56,361 bases of DNA from Pseudomonas citronellolis (GTDB lineage: Bacteria > Pseudomonadota > Gammaproteobacteria > Pseudomonadales > Pseudomonadaceae), in NCBI RefSeq assembly GCF_029335315.1, contig NZ_JARJLT010000028.1, forward strand, positions 1 through 56,361, read 5' to 3'. Position numbers and translations under genes: made by a program. Of the stretch, positions 30,425-40,398 are shown in pieces (within the stretch, counting starts at the first letter, position 1; the number at the start of each line of letters is the position of its first letter). Below the pieces are notes generated by a model. The model saw nothing but the letters and a program-made list of their open reading frames with translations. It was not told where the DNA came from and did not search any database.

Positions 30425-33400
30425 GACAGACGTCCGCCTCTCAGTTTCCGTTGACGCTCGGCAGGGGCGCGCCGAGCTGCAGAATTTCCGAGCTGGCTAC
30501 TCTGCGCTGGTGGACCAGCTGCGACGCCCGCTCAATCAGATCGCGTCCTTGCGCGATCTGCAGTCCAGCCTAGTCGAGAACGACAAGCAACTCAATGCGG
30601 TGCGCGACCGCGTGCGCGATCTGGCCAACGAGCTGGTCAGCGCCGAGCAGCCCACCAAGGCCCAGCAGCTGGCCTACCGCGCGGCCACCGCCGAGGCGAA
30701 GTCCCTGGAACAAGCCATCGCCAGCCAGAAGGCCCAGCTCGCCCAGCTGTCGGCCTCGCTGAAGAGCGCTGGCGTGGACACCAACTACCTCAGCAACGAG
30801 CAGAAGCGCCTCGCGGCGGACTTGGCACAGGCCAGTGCCGCGTCCAGCCAGCAGGCCCGTATCGCTGGAGCCCAGGCCGCGCTTGGCATTCGCCCGCACC
30901 GCGAGATTCGTAACGAGGTTGCGCTGCTGCAGCAGCAATACCAGACCCTACAGCGCGTAGGCGGCCTGTCTGCTGCCGAGCTGGGCCAGGCTCAGGTGCG
31001 TCTGCGGGAGCGCACGGCCGAACTGATGGAAGGCACCAACGGCTGGGCCAAGTCGCTGAGCCAGGTCCACGTCCAGGCCGGCGTCGCCGTGGCCAGTATC
31101 GGTGCGCTGGCTGTGGGTGGTAGCGCGCTGCTGTCCTTCTACGCCCGATATACGCAAGCGATGGCGGCCGTCGACAGCATCACCGACATGACTCGGCCCC
31201 AGTTGCAGGCTATGTCGCGCGACGTCCGACAGCTCAGCTTGGCAATGGGCCGCGATGCCACCCAGTCCGCCGAGGCGCTGAATGACATCCTGTCGTCCGG
31301 CGTCTCGGAGAACAACGGTATTTCGGTACTGGCGCTGGCGACGAAGGCTGCCGTCGCTGGCCTGACCGAGACGAAGACGGCAGCGGCTGGTGGCCTGGCG
31401 GTGGTCAACGCCTACGGCGAAGGCATCGACAAGCTCGGCCTGCGCTATGACCAGATGTTCCTCGCCGTGCGCGACGGTGTCACGACCTTCCCCGAGCTGG
31501 CCCAGTACCTGGGTGACGTGCTGCCCACGGCCAAGGCGGCGGGCGTCGGCTTCGACGAGGTGTCGGCCGCCATCGCCCGGATGACCATCGCCGGCATCCG
31601 CACCCCGATGGCCACCACCGCACTGAAGGGGGCCATCAACGCCCTGGCGGCACCGACGCCCGATGCCCAGAAGAAGATGGACGAGCTGGGCATTACCTGG
31701 AAGGGGTTGACCGCGACCCTGGAGGACATCGCATCGAGGAAGCTGGGGCTCGACGTGATGCGCCAGCTCGTTCCTGACGTCGATGCGCGAACCGCTGTCC
31801 TGAGCCTGACGCAGTACATCAAAGAAATGCGCGCCGAGGTTACGGCCATGGGCGAGGCCGGGGGCTCGATGGAAGCGGCCTACCAGAAAATGGCCAATAC
31901 GCCCCAGGCGGACATGGATCGTTTCAACGCCACGCTGGCCGAAACCAAGCTGCAGCTGGGCGAGGCGGCTGCGGCGTTCCTGCCGGTCGTCGAGTTCGGC
32001 GGCGACGTGCTGCAGCTGTTCAACAGCCTGCCCGGCCCATTGCGAACTGTCTTTGCTGTGATGGTGACAGGCACGGTTACAGCCGTTGCCTTGTCCAGCG
32101 CCGTCAACTCGCTACGCAACCCCATGGTGCTCTTGCTCGGTCACCTGCGGGCTGCTCCGGCGGCGGCGGCTGCCGGGTCGGCTGGTCTGAGTAGCATGAC
32201 CACCAGCGCCCTCGGGCTGATTCCTGTCCTCAAGACCCTGGCCACGGTCGGCGGGCTGGCCCTGAACGCCATTGGACCGGCCCTGGTGGCCTGGACCGGC
32301 AGCAACCTGCTGGAGCTATACGACCTGTACAAGCAGAACAAGGAGCTTGAGCAGAGCCAGCGCGATTACGAGAAGTCGCTGAACGACACCATCGCGGCGA
32401 CGACCAAGTACGCCGACGTGGTGATTCAGCCGAGCGAAGCCCTGGCCCGGATGAACGACGAAGAGCGCAAGGCCTACGCCGAAAGCCTGCGCCTGGCACA
32501 GCAGCACTACCAGAAGCAGGCCGAGCTGCTGAGCCGCAAGGCCTTCGAGCGCGACGGCGTAACGTCCGATATCGACCCCGACGCCATGGCCGCGCAGAAA
32601 CAGGCCGGCGCCTACGGCCGCGCGCTCAAGCAGATGAACGACGAGCAGGCTACGGCCGCCGCCGAGCAGGAAGCGGCAGAGAAACGACACACCGCCAACA
32701 TGGAGAAGATCAGGGCCGACAACCTGGCGAAGGTCCAGGTCCAGCTGGCGGCCGAGCTGCGCCTGTACGACGCCGCCAACAAGCGCCTGGCCGCCGCGAA
32801 GAAGCAACGCGAGACGGTGGCGAAGGAGTTCTCCGACCTCTCCAAGGACATGCGCACGTCGCCCAGCCAGGGCACTGCGTCGCTGTCCGACGTGTACGAC
32901 CTGCAGGCCGGCGCGCGCCAGTCCCTGCAGAGCGGTCGCAACGACGACGCCCTGCGCCAGGCCCGCGAGGCGGCGAAGATTCTGCGCGAGCTGAAGGATG
33001 CCGGCGAAAACGGCTACGGCATGGCCGGCGTCGCCGACCAGCTGGGCAAGATCGCCAACCAGGCCGCCGCGAACGTCGAGGGCGACGAGAAGGTCAAGCT
33101 CGCCCTGGTCAAGGCGGACATGGACGACCTACTGGCGAAGGCCGAAGCGCTGAAGCGGGTGAACATCGAGTTCACGGGCGACGAGCAGAGCATGCAGCAG
33201 TTGGAGACGCAGGCCCTGGCGCTGGCCGAGCGCCTGAAGAAGTACATGGTCATTCCGGTCAGCTACGTCGGCGCCGACCCGAACGTCGCCAGCAGCGAGA
33301 AGGACGCCGGCAAGATCATCGACGGTGCTGACGGCAGCGTGAGCCGTGCGGGGGGTGGCTGGGTCGACGGCCCTGGCAGCTACACCAGCGACAGCATCAC

Positions 33401-33692
33401 GCTGAACGCCTCACGCGGCGAGTACGTCCTGCAGGCCCGCTCCGCCCAGCGCCTGGGCGCGATGAACCTGGAGCACCTGAACCGAACCGGCGAGCTGCCC
33501 GGCCGGGGCGACCTGGTGCCGTACATCCCCAGCCTGCCGGCCCTGGACCGCGTGGGCGAGCGCCAGCCCATCAGCCTGTCCATGCCGTGGGGCGGCTCCT
33601 ACCAGATGGAGGCTGCGCCGGCCGAGGCGCAGCGCTTCCAGGAAGACCTGCGGATTGCTCGCATCAAGCTCGGGGGCACCAATGCCAAATAA
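30423..33692 (+). CDS. tail tape measure protein
   Basis: 1089 residues, the longest gene of the prophage; AGGTGAT lies 8 bases upstream. Long coiled coils (residues ~20-150 and ~780-870), a PhageMin-type core (ATQSAEALNDILSSGVSENN, GVGFDEVSAAIARMTIAGI, TPMATTALKGAINAL) and two hydrophobic segments near residues 220-240 and 535-560 are typical. It sets tail length and is injected with DNA. By the usual relation of about 0.15 nm per residue the tail would be about 160 nm, an estimate only. Confidence 0.95.
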   Translation: MTDVRLSVSVDARQGRAELQNFRAGYSALVDQLRRPLNQIASLRDLQSSLVENDKQLNAVRDRVRDLANELVSAEQPTKAQQLAYRAATAEAKSLEQAIASQKAQLAQLSASLKSAGVDTNYLSNEQKRLAADLAQASAASSQQARIAGAQAALGIRPHREIRNEVALLQQQYQTLQRVGGLSAAELGQAQVRLRERTAELMEGTNGWAKSLSQVHVQAGVAVASIGALAVGGSALLSFYARYTQAMAAVDSITDMTRPQLQAMSRDVRQLSLAMGRDATQSAEALNDILSSGVSENNGISVLALATKAAVAGLTETKTAAAGGLAVVNAYGEGIDKLGLRYDQMFLAVRDGVTTFPELAQYLGDVLPTAKAAGVGFDEVSAAIARMTIAGIRTPMATTALKGAINALAAPTPDAQKKMDELGITWKGLTATLEDIASRKLGLDVMRQLVPDVDARTAVLSLTQYIKEMRAEVTAMGEAGGSMEAAYQKMANTPQADMDRFNATLAETKLQLGEAAAAFLPVVEFGGDVLQLFNSLPGPLRTVFAVMVTGTVTAVALSSAVNSLRNPMVLLLGHLRAAPAAAAAGSAGLSSMTTSALGLIPVLKTLATVGGLALNAIGPALVAWTGSNLLELYDLYKQNKELEQSQRDYEKSLNDTIAATTKYADVVIQPSEALARMNDEERKAYAESLRLAQQHYQKQAELLSRKAFERDGVTSDIDPDAMAAQKQAGAYGRALKQMNDEQATAAAEQEAAEKRHTANMEKIRADNLAKVQVQLAAELRLYDAANKRLAAAKKQRETVAKEFSDLSKDMRTSPSQGTASLSDVYDLQAGARQSLQSGRNDDALRQAREAAKILRELKDAGENGYGMAGVADQLGKIANQAAANVEGDEKVKLALVKADMDDLLAKAEALKRVNIEFTGDEQSMQQLETQALALAERLKKYMVIPVSYVGADPNVASSEKDAGKIIDGADGSVSRAGGGWVDGPGSYTSDSITLNASRGEYVLQARSAQRLGAMNLEHLNRTGELPGRGDLVPYIPSLPALDRVGERQPISLSMPWGGSYQMEAAPAEAQRFQEDLRIARIKLGGTNAK

Positions 33693-34212
33693 CGCGCCAA
33701 CCCCGCTTGTCCTCGGCGGTGTCTCGATCATCCAGCACGCGGGCGCCGGCCCGATCCGCCAGCGCTACGAGGCCATGGGCGGCAGCTCGACGCTGCGCCT
33801 GTCGGGCGGGACCGGGATCAAGATGACCAACTGGAGCCGTACCGCGACCACCGCCAGCGGTTCCGGCTACCTCGATCCCGGCCTGGCCGCGCTGGATTAC
33901 AGCCAGCCGCTGGAGCTGCTGTGTGTCGCGCCTCGCGCAATGAATGGCACTGGCCGCCAGTTCTCCCTGCCGGCCGCCGAGCAGCGCCGCCAGGACGTGG
34001 CGCCGTGGGGCTGGGCGCTGGTCGGCGCCGACTGGCGCGATACGTCGGTGCAACTGACCGGCGACAGCGCCGAGCTGGCCGCCGTGCCGGGTGCCAGCGC
34101 TTACCGCGTCTTCTGGCTGCCGCGCCTGGTGGTGTTCACGCCGGGCCTGACCTACGAGTTCGACGAGGCGAGCGGTCTGTATGACTGGTCGCTGAGCGCC
34201 GAGGAAGTCTGA
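33682..34212 (+). CDS. tail protein (distal, B3-like)
   Basis: 176 residues; ATG 33682 overlaps the tape measure stop by 11 bases. Beta-rich with many Trp/Tyr (STLRLSGGTGIKMTNWSRTAT, PWGWALVGADWRD). Its place right after the tape measure marks it as a distal tail or tip component. I cannot name the family. Confidence 0.75.
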   Translation: MPNNAPTPLVLGGVSIIQHAGAGPIRQRYEAMGGSSTLRLSGGTGIKMTNWSRTATTASGSGYLDPGLAALDYSQPLELLCVAPRAMNGTGRQFSLPAAEQRRQDVAPWGWALVGADWRDTSVQLTGDSAELAAVPGASAYRVFWLPRLVVFTPGLTYEFDEASGLYDWSLSAEEV

Positions 34213-35966
34213 TGCTCGGCGGCGCCCCCCTCGGTTCCGGTCCCCTCAACGCGCTGCTGGCCCTCGCTGGCCAGCCCGAGGGGCCTATCGTCATCCTCCC
34301 GCCGGAGACGCCAGGCCCTGGCGTGCCGACCTCTGGCTACGCCTACCGCTGGGGCGTGTCGGCTCTGGTCGGTGGGGTCCAGGTCGCCGCCAAGCTGACC
34401 GGCCGCATGGAGATCGACCGCGAGGAAGGCGCGGCCGGCGTCGCCACCTTCGCCCTGTACTACGCGCCGGGCGCCTCGGTGCCAACCGACCTGGACGGCG
34501 CGCCCGTGGTCATCGACTTCATCAGCGAGACTGGCGGCGTCACCGTCCAGACGCGCCGCTACTCCGGCGTGGCAATCGAACCGCGCTGGGACGTGGTGAA
34601 CCGGGTAATGACCATCACCTGCAGCGACCAGCTGCAGTACCGCGTCGAGGCCATGGAACTGGCGGACATCGACGCCCTGGTCGGCGGGTACTGGACAGAC
34701 GACGTCTTCGAGGCGGCCGATGGCCGGTCACGCTGGGACTATGCCGGCGAGCGCATGAGCACCATCCCCGCGTCGCTGGATGCGGGCGTCAACGGCGACC
34801 TGCGCGTCACCAGCTGGTACGCGGGCAACCCCGGATGGGAGTTCGGCCCCGGCAGCACGATCTATCAGAGCGTGAGCATCGAGCTTGCGCAGACGCAGAG
34901 CACAACCAACCGCGTCGAGCTGGGCGTTGACTATCGGTACAGCCGGCTATGGCAGCGGCACGACAGCTATTCATGGGAGCACCCTGGCACCGCCGGCCTT
35001 GTCGGAATCGGCGGCTTCTGTCACTGGCGCCCGGACTCCACCGACCTGCCTGACGTCGACATGGTCGAGCAGGCGACTTCCGGGGCCGGGATGAAGATGC
35101 TGGCCGGCGCGATCTACAACAAGCTGCCGCCCACCAGCGGCGACCCCTGCGGCACCGGGCAAGGCTGGCGTAACGACTACCCCAACCTGGTGCTCGGCGC
35201 AGACTGGACCGGCGCGCGGCGCTGGGTGCAACCGATCACCGAGCACTACAACGTCGTGCTTGGCACCGAGAAGGGCCTCGCGCCAGGCAACGGCCAGATC
35301 ATCACCCGGCAGAGCACCGCGCTGGAGATCGAGGACAAGCGCGCGGACAGCTGGGAAAGCGACGAGTACAGCGCCGGACCGGCCGGTATCACCGACCTGG
35401 TCGACGACGCCCGGCGCGACGCCGCGTTCATCTGCAGTCTGCACCGTGCGGCCACCGCCGTGATTGGTGCGCACCGAGGCACTGTAGCGAGCTGGCAGGT
35501 TCCCACCCCCTTGGCGGTGGGCGTCGACCTGATCCATACGCTCAAGCTCAGCGACCAGTCCAAGGCCTTGGGCAAGGTGCGCCGCCTGCTCGATGCCTAC
35601 GACTTCGACGCTGGAACGGCCATCACCACCCTGGCCATCGCCGTGATGCGCGGTGGCGGCGACTCTGACGCGCTGGTGCCGCCGGCCAAGCCGGTGGTCG
35701 ACGTTGATGACTTCGAGTTCAGCCACCCGCCGCTTGCAACCCAGCTCGGCATGCGCAACGAAAGCCCGATCTACAACGACGAACTGGACGGCTTCGCCGG
35801 CAACTACGACAACCGCGACGACGACATCAACCCGAGCCTCGAAGAGTTCCCGCGCCGCATGACGGTAACGGCGCCGGAGATCGAGGCCGAGCTGCGCGAC
35901 GAGCGCAAGGTTGAAGTCGAGGTCGTGCTGCGGATCGGCATCCCCAACGACCTCCTGGAGCTGTGA
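34212..35966 (+). CDS. tail tip/baseplate-hub-like protein
   Basis: 584 residues, start overlapping the previous stop. It opens with a Gly/Pro-rich stretch, then a beta-rich region (KLTGRMEIDREEGAAGVATFAL, VVIDFISETGGVTVQTRRYSG) that resembles the T4 gp27-type hub fold of siphovirus tip proteins. It ends with an acidic segment. It is likely part of the tail tip complex; precise equivalence to lambda J or Dit/Tal proteins is not clear. Confidence 0.75.
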   Translation: MLGGAPLGSGPLNALLALAGQPEGPIVILPPETPGPGVPTSGYAYRWGVSALVGGVQVAAKLTGRMEIDREEGAAGVATFALYYAPGASVPTDLDGAPVVIDFISETGGVTVQTRRYSGVAIEPRWDVVNRVMTITCSDQLQYRVEAMELADIDALVGGYWTDDVFEAADGRSRWDYAGERMSTIPASLDAGVNGDLRVTSWYAGNPGWEFGPGSTIYQSVSIELAQTQSTTNRVELGVDYRYSRLWQRHDSYSWEHPGTAGLVGIGGFCHWRPDSTDLPDVDMVEQATSGAGMKMLAGAIYNKLPPTSGDPCGTGQGWRNDYPNLVLGADWTGARRWVQPITEHYNVVLGTEKGLAPGNGQIITRQSTALEIEDKRADSWESDEYSAGPAGITDLVDDARRDAAFICSLHRAATAVIGAHRGTVASWQVPTPLAVGVDLIHTLKLSDQSKALGKVRRLLDAYDFDAGTAITTLAIAVMRGGGDSDALVPPAKPVVDVDDFEFSHPPLATQLGMRNESPIYNDELDGFAGNYDNRDDDINPSLEEFPRRMTVTAPEIEAELRDERKVEVEVVLRIGIPNDLLEL

Positions 35967-35967
35967 C

Positions 35968-36318
35968 ATGGCGGACAGAAGCAACAGCGCAACCCTCGCG
36001 GCGGACATTCGCGCGATCACTGGCGCCGATAGCCAGCAGCGCAAGCAGTTGAAGACCCTGGAGCCGCGCGGCGCGCTTGAAGAGAAGCGCGGCCGGGCCG
36101 ACTACGTCGAGCCAGCAGCCGCCGCCGCAAGTGGGGGCATCGCCAGCCCGCTGACCGAGTCGAGCTTCCTGGATCGGGAGTACTGGGCCGACAAGGTAAT
36201 CACAAGTACCGACGGGCTCTTCAGCTTCAAGATCAAACCCATCAAGTCCATCCACCAGGTCGACGCCAACAACGCTGAAGTGATCCAGCAGTTCGCCCAG
36301 CCGGTGGTGTCGTCATGA
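35968..36318 (+). CDS. small tail-tip protein
   Basis: 116 residues from ATG 35968, 1 base after the preceding stop. It has a Lys-Gln-rich helical start (DSQQRKQLKTLEPRGALEEKRG), an Ala-rich linker (PAAAAASGG) and a beta-like end. Overlaps the next gene by 4 bases. The function is unknown. Confidence 0.7.
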   Translation: MADRSNSATLAADIRAITGADSQQRKQLKTLEPRGALEEKRGRADYVEPAAAAASGGIASPLTESSFLDREYWADKVITSTDGLFSFKIKPIKSIHQVDANNAEVIQQFAQPVVSS

Positions 36319-38066
36319 TCGAGTCGGCCTTCAGCATCGGCGACGAGGTCGAGCGCTTCGGGATCACCGCGCACGGCCTTCTGATCGAGCCGTGGGCATC
36401 TTCCCCGAAGCTGCGCGTCGGGGCGCTCGAATTCCCGCTGCCGTTCGCCTGGCAGTTCCAGGCCGGTGAGACCCGCGACCCATTCGACGTTCACCTACTG
36501 CGGGCCCCTGGGGTGCCGGCGGTCGACATCACGCCCGAAGAGGCGGCCGCCGAAGCGCTGCAGGGGCGCACCTGGCAGAACTATGCGCTGCTCTCCGAGA
36601 CGACCCTGACCTTGCTCGGTAAGCCCTTGCGCGGCTGGGTGTGCATCGACCCTGCGGGCAATCGCTGGCTGATCCAAGCTGACCCTGGCCCGTTCGGCAG
36701 CACCGTAGACGTTGGTGCGCCGCTGACGGTTGACGTCTCGGTGCGCCCCTTTGGGTATCTCGACCAATCGCCCGTGGCTGCCTTCACCAAGTCGGTGACG
36801 CTCGCGGATATCGGCCAGTCCAGCGGCGATGTGCCGCCCGGCACGCGCGACGGAAGCCTGGAAATGTGGGTGTGCAGTGTTAGCTCGGACGGGCGCCGCA
36901 TGGTCATTGAACTGCGCGGCGTCCGGTCGCCTGCGGTTCCTGCGACTGAGCGCATCAACACCGCGCCGGCCGGCTTCCTGCAGCTTGAGTTGTCGGGCGC
37001 TGGCCCGGACTTCGAGCTTTCGCTGACAGTGCTGCGCAGTCGCTTGCAATGCCTCGGTTCGATTGAGGTGCAGCGCTCTGCGCCGAAGGGCCTGCAGCAG
37101 GCCATTACATTTTCGACGACCAGTACACCCCGGGTAATCAACGGTGTATCCGGCGCAGACTACGTGTGCAACGCAGTCGGCATGTCCTCCACGGAACAGT
37201 CGGCTGTGCTGCCATACGCTGGCGCAGGCTGGATCGGAGAGAAGCGCAAGAATCGCGTCATGGCGCTGGTCTTCGACGAGAACGATACGCTGGTCGAACT
37301 GGCCTACGAATCGCACTGGCGCGTCGACTACAGCTACCCAGCGTTCGCAGGAAGCATTTCCGGAGCGATGACCGGATGGATGGCTGACAGCGTCGATCTA
37401 ACGCAATCGAACGTCACTAACACGATAGTGGGCGAATTCTCCCGGACTTCGTCCGAAGTCCTGTATGGCGAGGTCGCGCTGCTGCGCGACGGCGTGGAAG
37501 TCGTGCGCGACGGTTTCCGCGCGTCACGCACACTCAACGAGACTTACCGCCTCAGCCCGAGTTACACGCAAACGCCAGAGCTGCACCGTAAGGATGGCCA
37601 GGTTGTGGGCGGTGGGCACGTATTCCGCTGGCAGTACGACTACACGGACACGCAATCCAGTGCGGGCGCCGCGTGGACTGTTCGGTCGGTCTCCATTGGC
37701 CCCGATTGGCCGCTGCCGTACAGCGGCACCCCGCTATGGGCGGGCATGACGGGGTCGCCATCGCCGGTGCTCGGCGGCTATGGCGTGAGCCTTTCCTTCG
37801 GGGGCAACAGCGCAAACGACTACTCAAGCTCGGAAATCACTCTGCAGCGCTACAGCCACAGCCTGATCGGCGTGCGCGAGCGAGCTACAGCCGGCGCCCT
37901 CCCGCAGCGCTGGAGGGTGGGCCACCTGGTGGGGCCTCGCGCGCTCTGGACGAACCCCGATAGTGAGGACACAACAGGCAGTCGTCGCGCGTCCTACCAC
38001 CCCGTCACCCACGAAATCTATTCGACCGCCAGCAATAGCGGCGCGTCGGCCTTCTGCTGGATATAG
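36315..38066 (+). CDS. large tail protein of unknown detail
   Basis: 583 residues, mainly beta structure, rich in Ser/Thr/Gly. No coiled coil or membrane segment. The position between tip protein and fibre suggests a tip-fibre connector or receptor-binding part. From about 36.9 to 38.0 kb the codon use is more A/T-tolerant than the neighbours (for example TTT, ATA and CTA codons), which may mark a more recently exchanged region. I do not recognise the family. Confidence 0.75.
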   Translation: MIESAFSIGDEVERFGITAHGLLIEPWASSPKLRVGALEFPLPFAWQFQAGETRDPFDVHLLRAPGVPAVDITPEEAAAEALQGRTWQNYALLSETTLTLLGKPLRGWVCIDPAGNRWLIQADPGPFGSTVDVGAPLTVDVSVRPFGYLDQSPVAAFTKSVTLADIGQSSGDVPPGTRDGSLEMWVCSVSSDGRRMVIELRGVRSPAVPATERINTAPAGFLQLELSGAGPDFELSLTVLRSRLQCLGSIEVQRSAPKGLQQAITFSTTSTPRVINGVSGADYVCNAVGMSSTEQSAVLPYAGAGWIGEKRKNRVMALVFDENDTLVELAYESHWRVDYSYPAFAGSISGAMTGWMADSVDLTQSNVTNTIVGEFSRTSSEVLYGEVALLRDGVEVVRDGFRASRTLNETYRLSPSYTQTPELHRKDGQVVGGGHVFRWQYDYTDTQSSAGAAWTVRSVSIGPDWPLPYSGTPLWAGMTGSPSPVLGGYGVSLSFGGNSANDYSSSEITLQRYSHSLIGVRERATAGALPQRWRVGHLVGPRALWTNPDSEDTTGSRRASYHPVTHEIYSTASNSGASAFCWI

Positions 38067-38074
38067 GAGTGCCT

Positions 38075-39547
38075 ATGGCAACCCAACGCTACATCAACAA
38101 CTGGATCGGCAAGCTGACCGGCCCGCTCCTTGCCGGCGGCGCCGAGCTGCCGGTTGCCCAGGCGCTGCTTGATCGCCTGGACCTGAGCGGCGACGGGGTC
38201 TACACGCTGACCCTTGTCGCCACGCTAGACCCTCTGCAGCAGACCCTGGTGGAGGTCGTCACCATCACCGCCGAGGGGCTGGCGCGCGGGGAGGAAGGCA
38301 CGACCGCCCAGGACTGGCCGGCAGACACATATGTCTATGCAGGCGTCACGTCCGGCATCCTGTCGCTGTTCGGCGAGGAGGGACCGGAAGGAAAGTCGGC
38401 CTATCAATCCTGGCTCGCCCAGGGCAACACGGGCAGCGAAGCGGACTTCATCGACGACCTGCGGGGCGCCGATGGCGCGGATGGGGTCGATGGAGAACCG
38501 GGGGCGCCTGGCGCGGACGGGCGCGGCATTGCCAGCATGGATGTCGACGGCGACCGCCACTTGATCATCACATACGACGACGAGACGACCCATGATGCCG
38601 GCGTGCTCCCCGCTGGCGCGCCGGTCGGATCGGCGATCCCACAAGCGCTCGGCTCGGCCAGCGCAGGCAGCAGCGGCAACGCGTCGCGCGAGGACCACAA
38701 GCACCCCATGCCCACGGCGGCGGACGTTGGGGCCGTGGCGTCGGCGGCGGTGGGAGTGGCCGGCGGTTTGGCAACCCTGGACGGGGCCGGCAAGGTTCCG
38801 GCGGTGCAGTTGCCGTCCTTCGTCGACGACGTCATCGAGGCGGCGAGCGCTGCAGCCCTGCCCGCAACTGGTGAGAGCGGGAAAATCTACGTCACCCTGG
38901 ACAACAACAAGACGTGGCGCTGGGGTGGGTCGTCGTATATCGAGATCAGCCCATCGCCGGGCAGCACCGATGCAGTGGCCGAGGGTTCGACCAACCTCTA
39001 CTTCACCGTCGCGCGCGTGCGAGCTGTGGTGCTGGCAGGCCTGGACCTCACGGTAAGCGCAGCGATCACGGCGGCGGATACCGTGCTGTCGGCCCTGGGC
39101 AAGCTGCAAAAGCAACTGAGCGACCACGTCGGTGCAGGCGGTAGTACCCACGCGGTGGCCACCACCAGCTTAGCGGGGTTCATGTCGGCGACGGACAAGA
39201 CCAAGCTCGATGGCCTTTCTGGTGGCATTTCTTGGGCTAGCAAGAGCGCCGACTACACCCTAGTCCTGGCGGACGCCAATATCGGTGTCCTTCACCCCAG
39301 TGCTGACGCTACTGCGCGAACCTTCACGATTCCGGCAAACGCTGCAGTTGCCTTCCCTGTTGGAACCTGTTTCACGTTCTCCAACCAAACAGGTGCCGGC
39401 GTAGTGAGTATCGCGATCAACAGCGACACCATGTACCTGGCCGGCGCCGGAACTACCGGCACACGCACCCTGTCGCCGTCGGGCATGGCCACCGTAGTGA
39501 AGGAGAGTTCGACGGTCTGGAAGATCAGCGGGGTCGGCCTGTCATGA
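38075..39547 (+). CDS. tail fibre protein with collagen-like segment
   Basis: 490 residues from ATG 38075, AGGAG 5 bases upstream. At residues ~95-155 it has the EGKSAYQSWLAQGNTGSEADFI motif block common in phage fibres, then Gly-X-Y repeats (GADGADGVDGEPGAPGADG), a triple-helix-forming collagen-like stretch. The C-terminal part has trimeric-fibre repeats (GVAGGLATLDGAGKVPAVQLP and SLAGFMSATDKTKLDGL). It should form a trimeric fibre that holds the adhesin encoded next. Confidence 0.87.
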   Translation: MATQRYINNWIGKLTGPLLAGGAELPVAQALLDRLDLSGDGVYTLTLVATLDPLQQTLVEVVTITAEGLARGEEGTTAQDWPADTYVYAGVTSGILSLFGEEGPEGKSAYQSWLAQGNTGSEADFIDDLRGADGADGVDGEPGAPGADGRGIASMDVDGDRHLIITYDDETTHDAGVLPAGAPVGSAIPQALGSASAGSSGNASREDHKHPMPTAADVGAVASAAVGVAGGLATLDGAGKVPAVQLPSFVDDVIEAASAAALPATGESGKIYVTLDNNKTWRWGGSSYIEISPSPGSTDAVAEGSTNLYFTVARVRAVVLAGLDLTVSAAITAADTVLSALGKLQKQLSDHVGAGGSTHAVATTSLAGFMSATDKTKLDGLSGGISWASKSADYTLVLADANIGVLHPSADATARTFTIPANAAVAFPVGTCFTFSNQTGAGVVSIAINSDTMYLAGAGTTGTRTLSPSGMATVVKESSTVWKISGVGLS

Positions 39548-40398
39548 ACGTGCATCAGCGGCTGATGATGACTTACGGGGCGCCGAACTACACGTATCAG
39601 GCATTCCTGGCCGGCGGCACTTTCACAGTACCTGCCGGGGTGGCGATGGTTGACGCGCTTATCGTCGCCGGCGGCGGTGGCGGTGGATCGCGCCAAGGTG
39701 GTGGTGGCGGCGCTGGTGGTGTCATTTTCACCAGCATCAGTGTTACCCCTGGAGCGGCTATGGCTGTGGTCGTCGGAGTGGGGGCAGTTGGCGGAACTAA
39801 CGGCATTCGGGGCGGAACCGGCGGGGACAGTTCGTTTGGCGGGTTCACTGCGCTCGGCGGTGGTGGTGGTGGTGGCCGTACTTCAAACGTCAGCGGTGCA
39901 TCGGGTGGTAGTGGCGGCGGTTCGACGGCCGGGCTCGGTACTGCCGGCGGCCTCGGAGCTGCAGGTCAGGGCAACAACGGAGGTGCCGCCGCCACTACCA
40001 GCGTTGCGAATCTTGGCGGTGGCGGTGGCGGCGCGGGCTCACCAGGCAGTCAATGTATCCCCTCAAATCCCTCTGCAGACTATCAAGGGAATGCTGGCGC
40101 TGGCGGCGCTGGGCTCTTCTTCCCGGCCTTTTCGGCGTACGGCGTTGCTGGCTGGTTCGGGGGTGGTGGTGGTGGTGGTGGCTACAGCACCCTCGCGGTG
40201 GATGGCGGCGGCGCCGGAGGCAGGGGGGGCGGTGGCAAGGGTGACGGCGCCGGCAAAGACTCCACTGGTGTTCAGCCTGCCGCCGGTGCGCCTGGTGTAG
40301 CCAACACCGGTGGCGGTGGTGGTGGCTCCGGCTCTGCGGCGTTTGCCGGAGGTGCTGGCGGGAGCGGCGTTGTGATCATCCGATACATCGCTCCATGA
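39544..40398 (+). CDS. glycine-rich tail tip adhesin
   Basis: 284 residues, overlapping the fibre stop. After ~45 residues it becomes a series of poly-Gly blocks (AGGGGGGSRQGGGGGAGG and eight or so more) separated by short variable loops, and ends GGSGVVIIRYIAP. This architecture matches glycine-rich phage domains that form polyglycine-II sandwiches, as in the S16/T2 gp38 receptor-binding adhesin, where the loops contact the host receptor. It is the last prophage gene and probably fixes host range. Confidence 0.85.
   Translation: MNVHQRLMMTYGAPNYTYQAFLAGGTFTVPAGVAMVDALIVAGGGGGGSRQGGGGGAGGVIFTSISVTPGAAMAVVVGVGAVGGTNGIRGGTGGDSSFGGFTALGGGGGGGRTSNVSGASGGSGGGSTAGLGTAGGLGAAGQGNNGGAAATTSVANLGGGGGGAGSPGSQCIPSNPSADYQGNAGAGGAGLFFPAFSAYGVAGWFGGGGGGGGYSTLAVDGGGAGGRGGGGKGDGAGKDSTGVQPAAGAPGVANTGGGGGGSGSAAFAGGAGGSGVVIIRYIAP

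Noticed and set aside
39650-40300. 216-codon frame overlapping the glycine-rich adhesin
   Set aside because: An alternate reading of GGT/GGC repeats giving Val/Ala runs; the Gly frame continues from an overlap with the fibre gene and has the family's ending.
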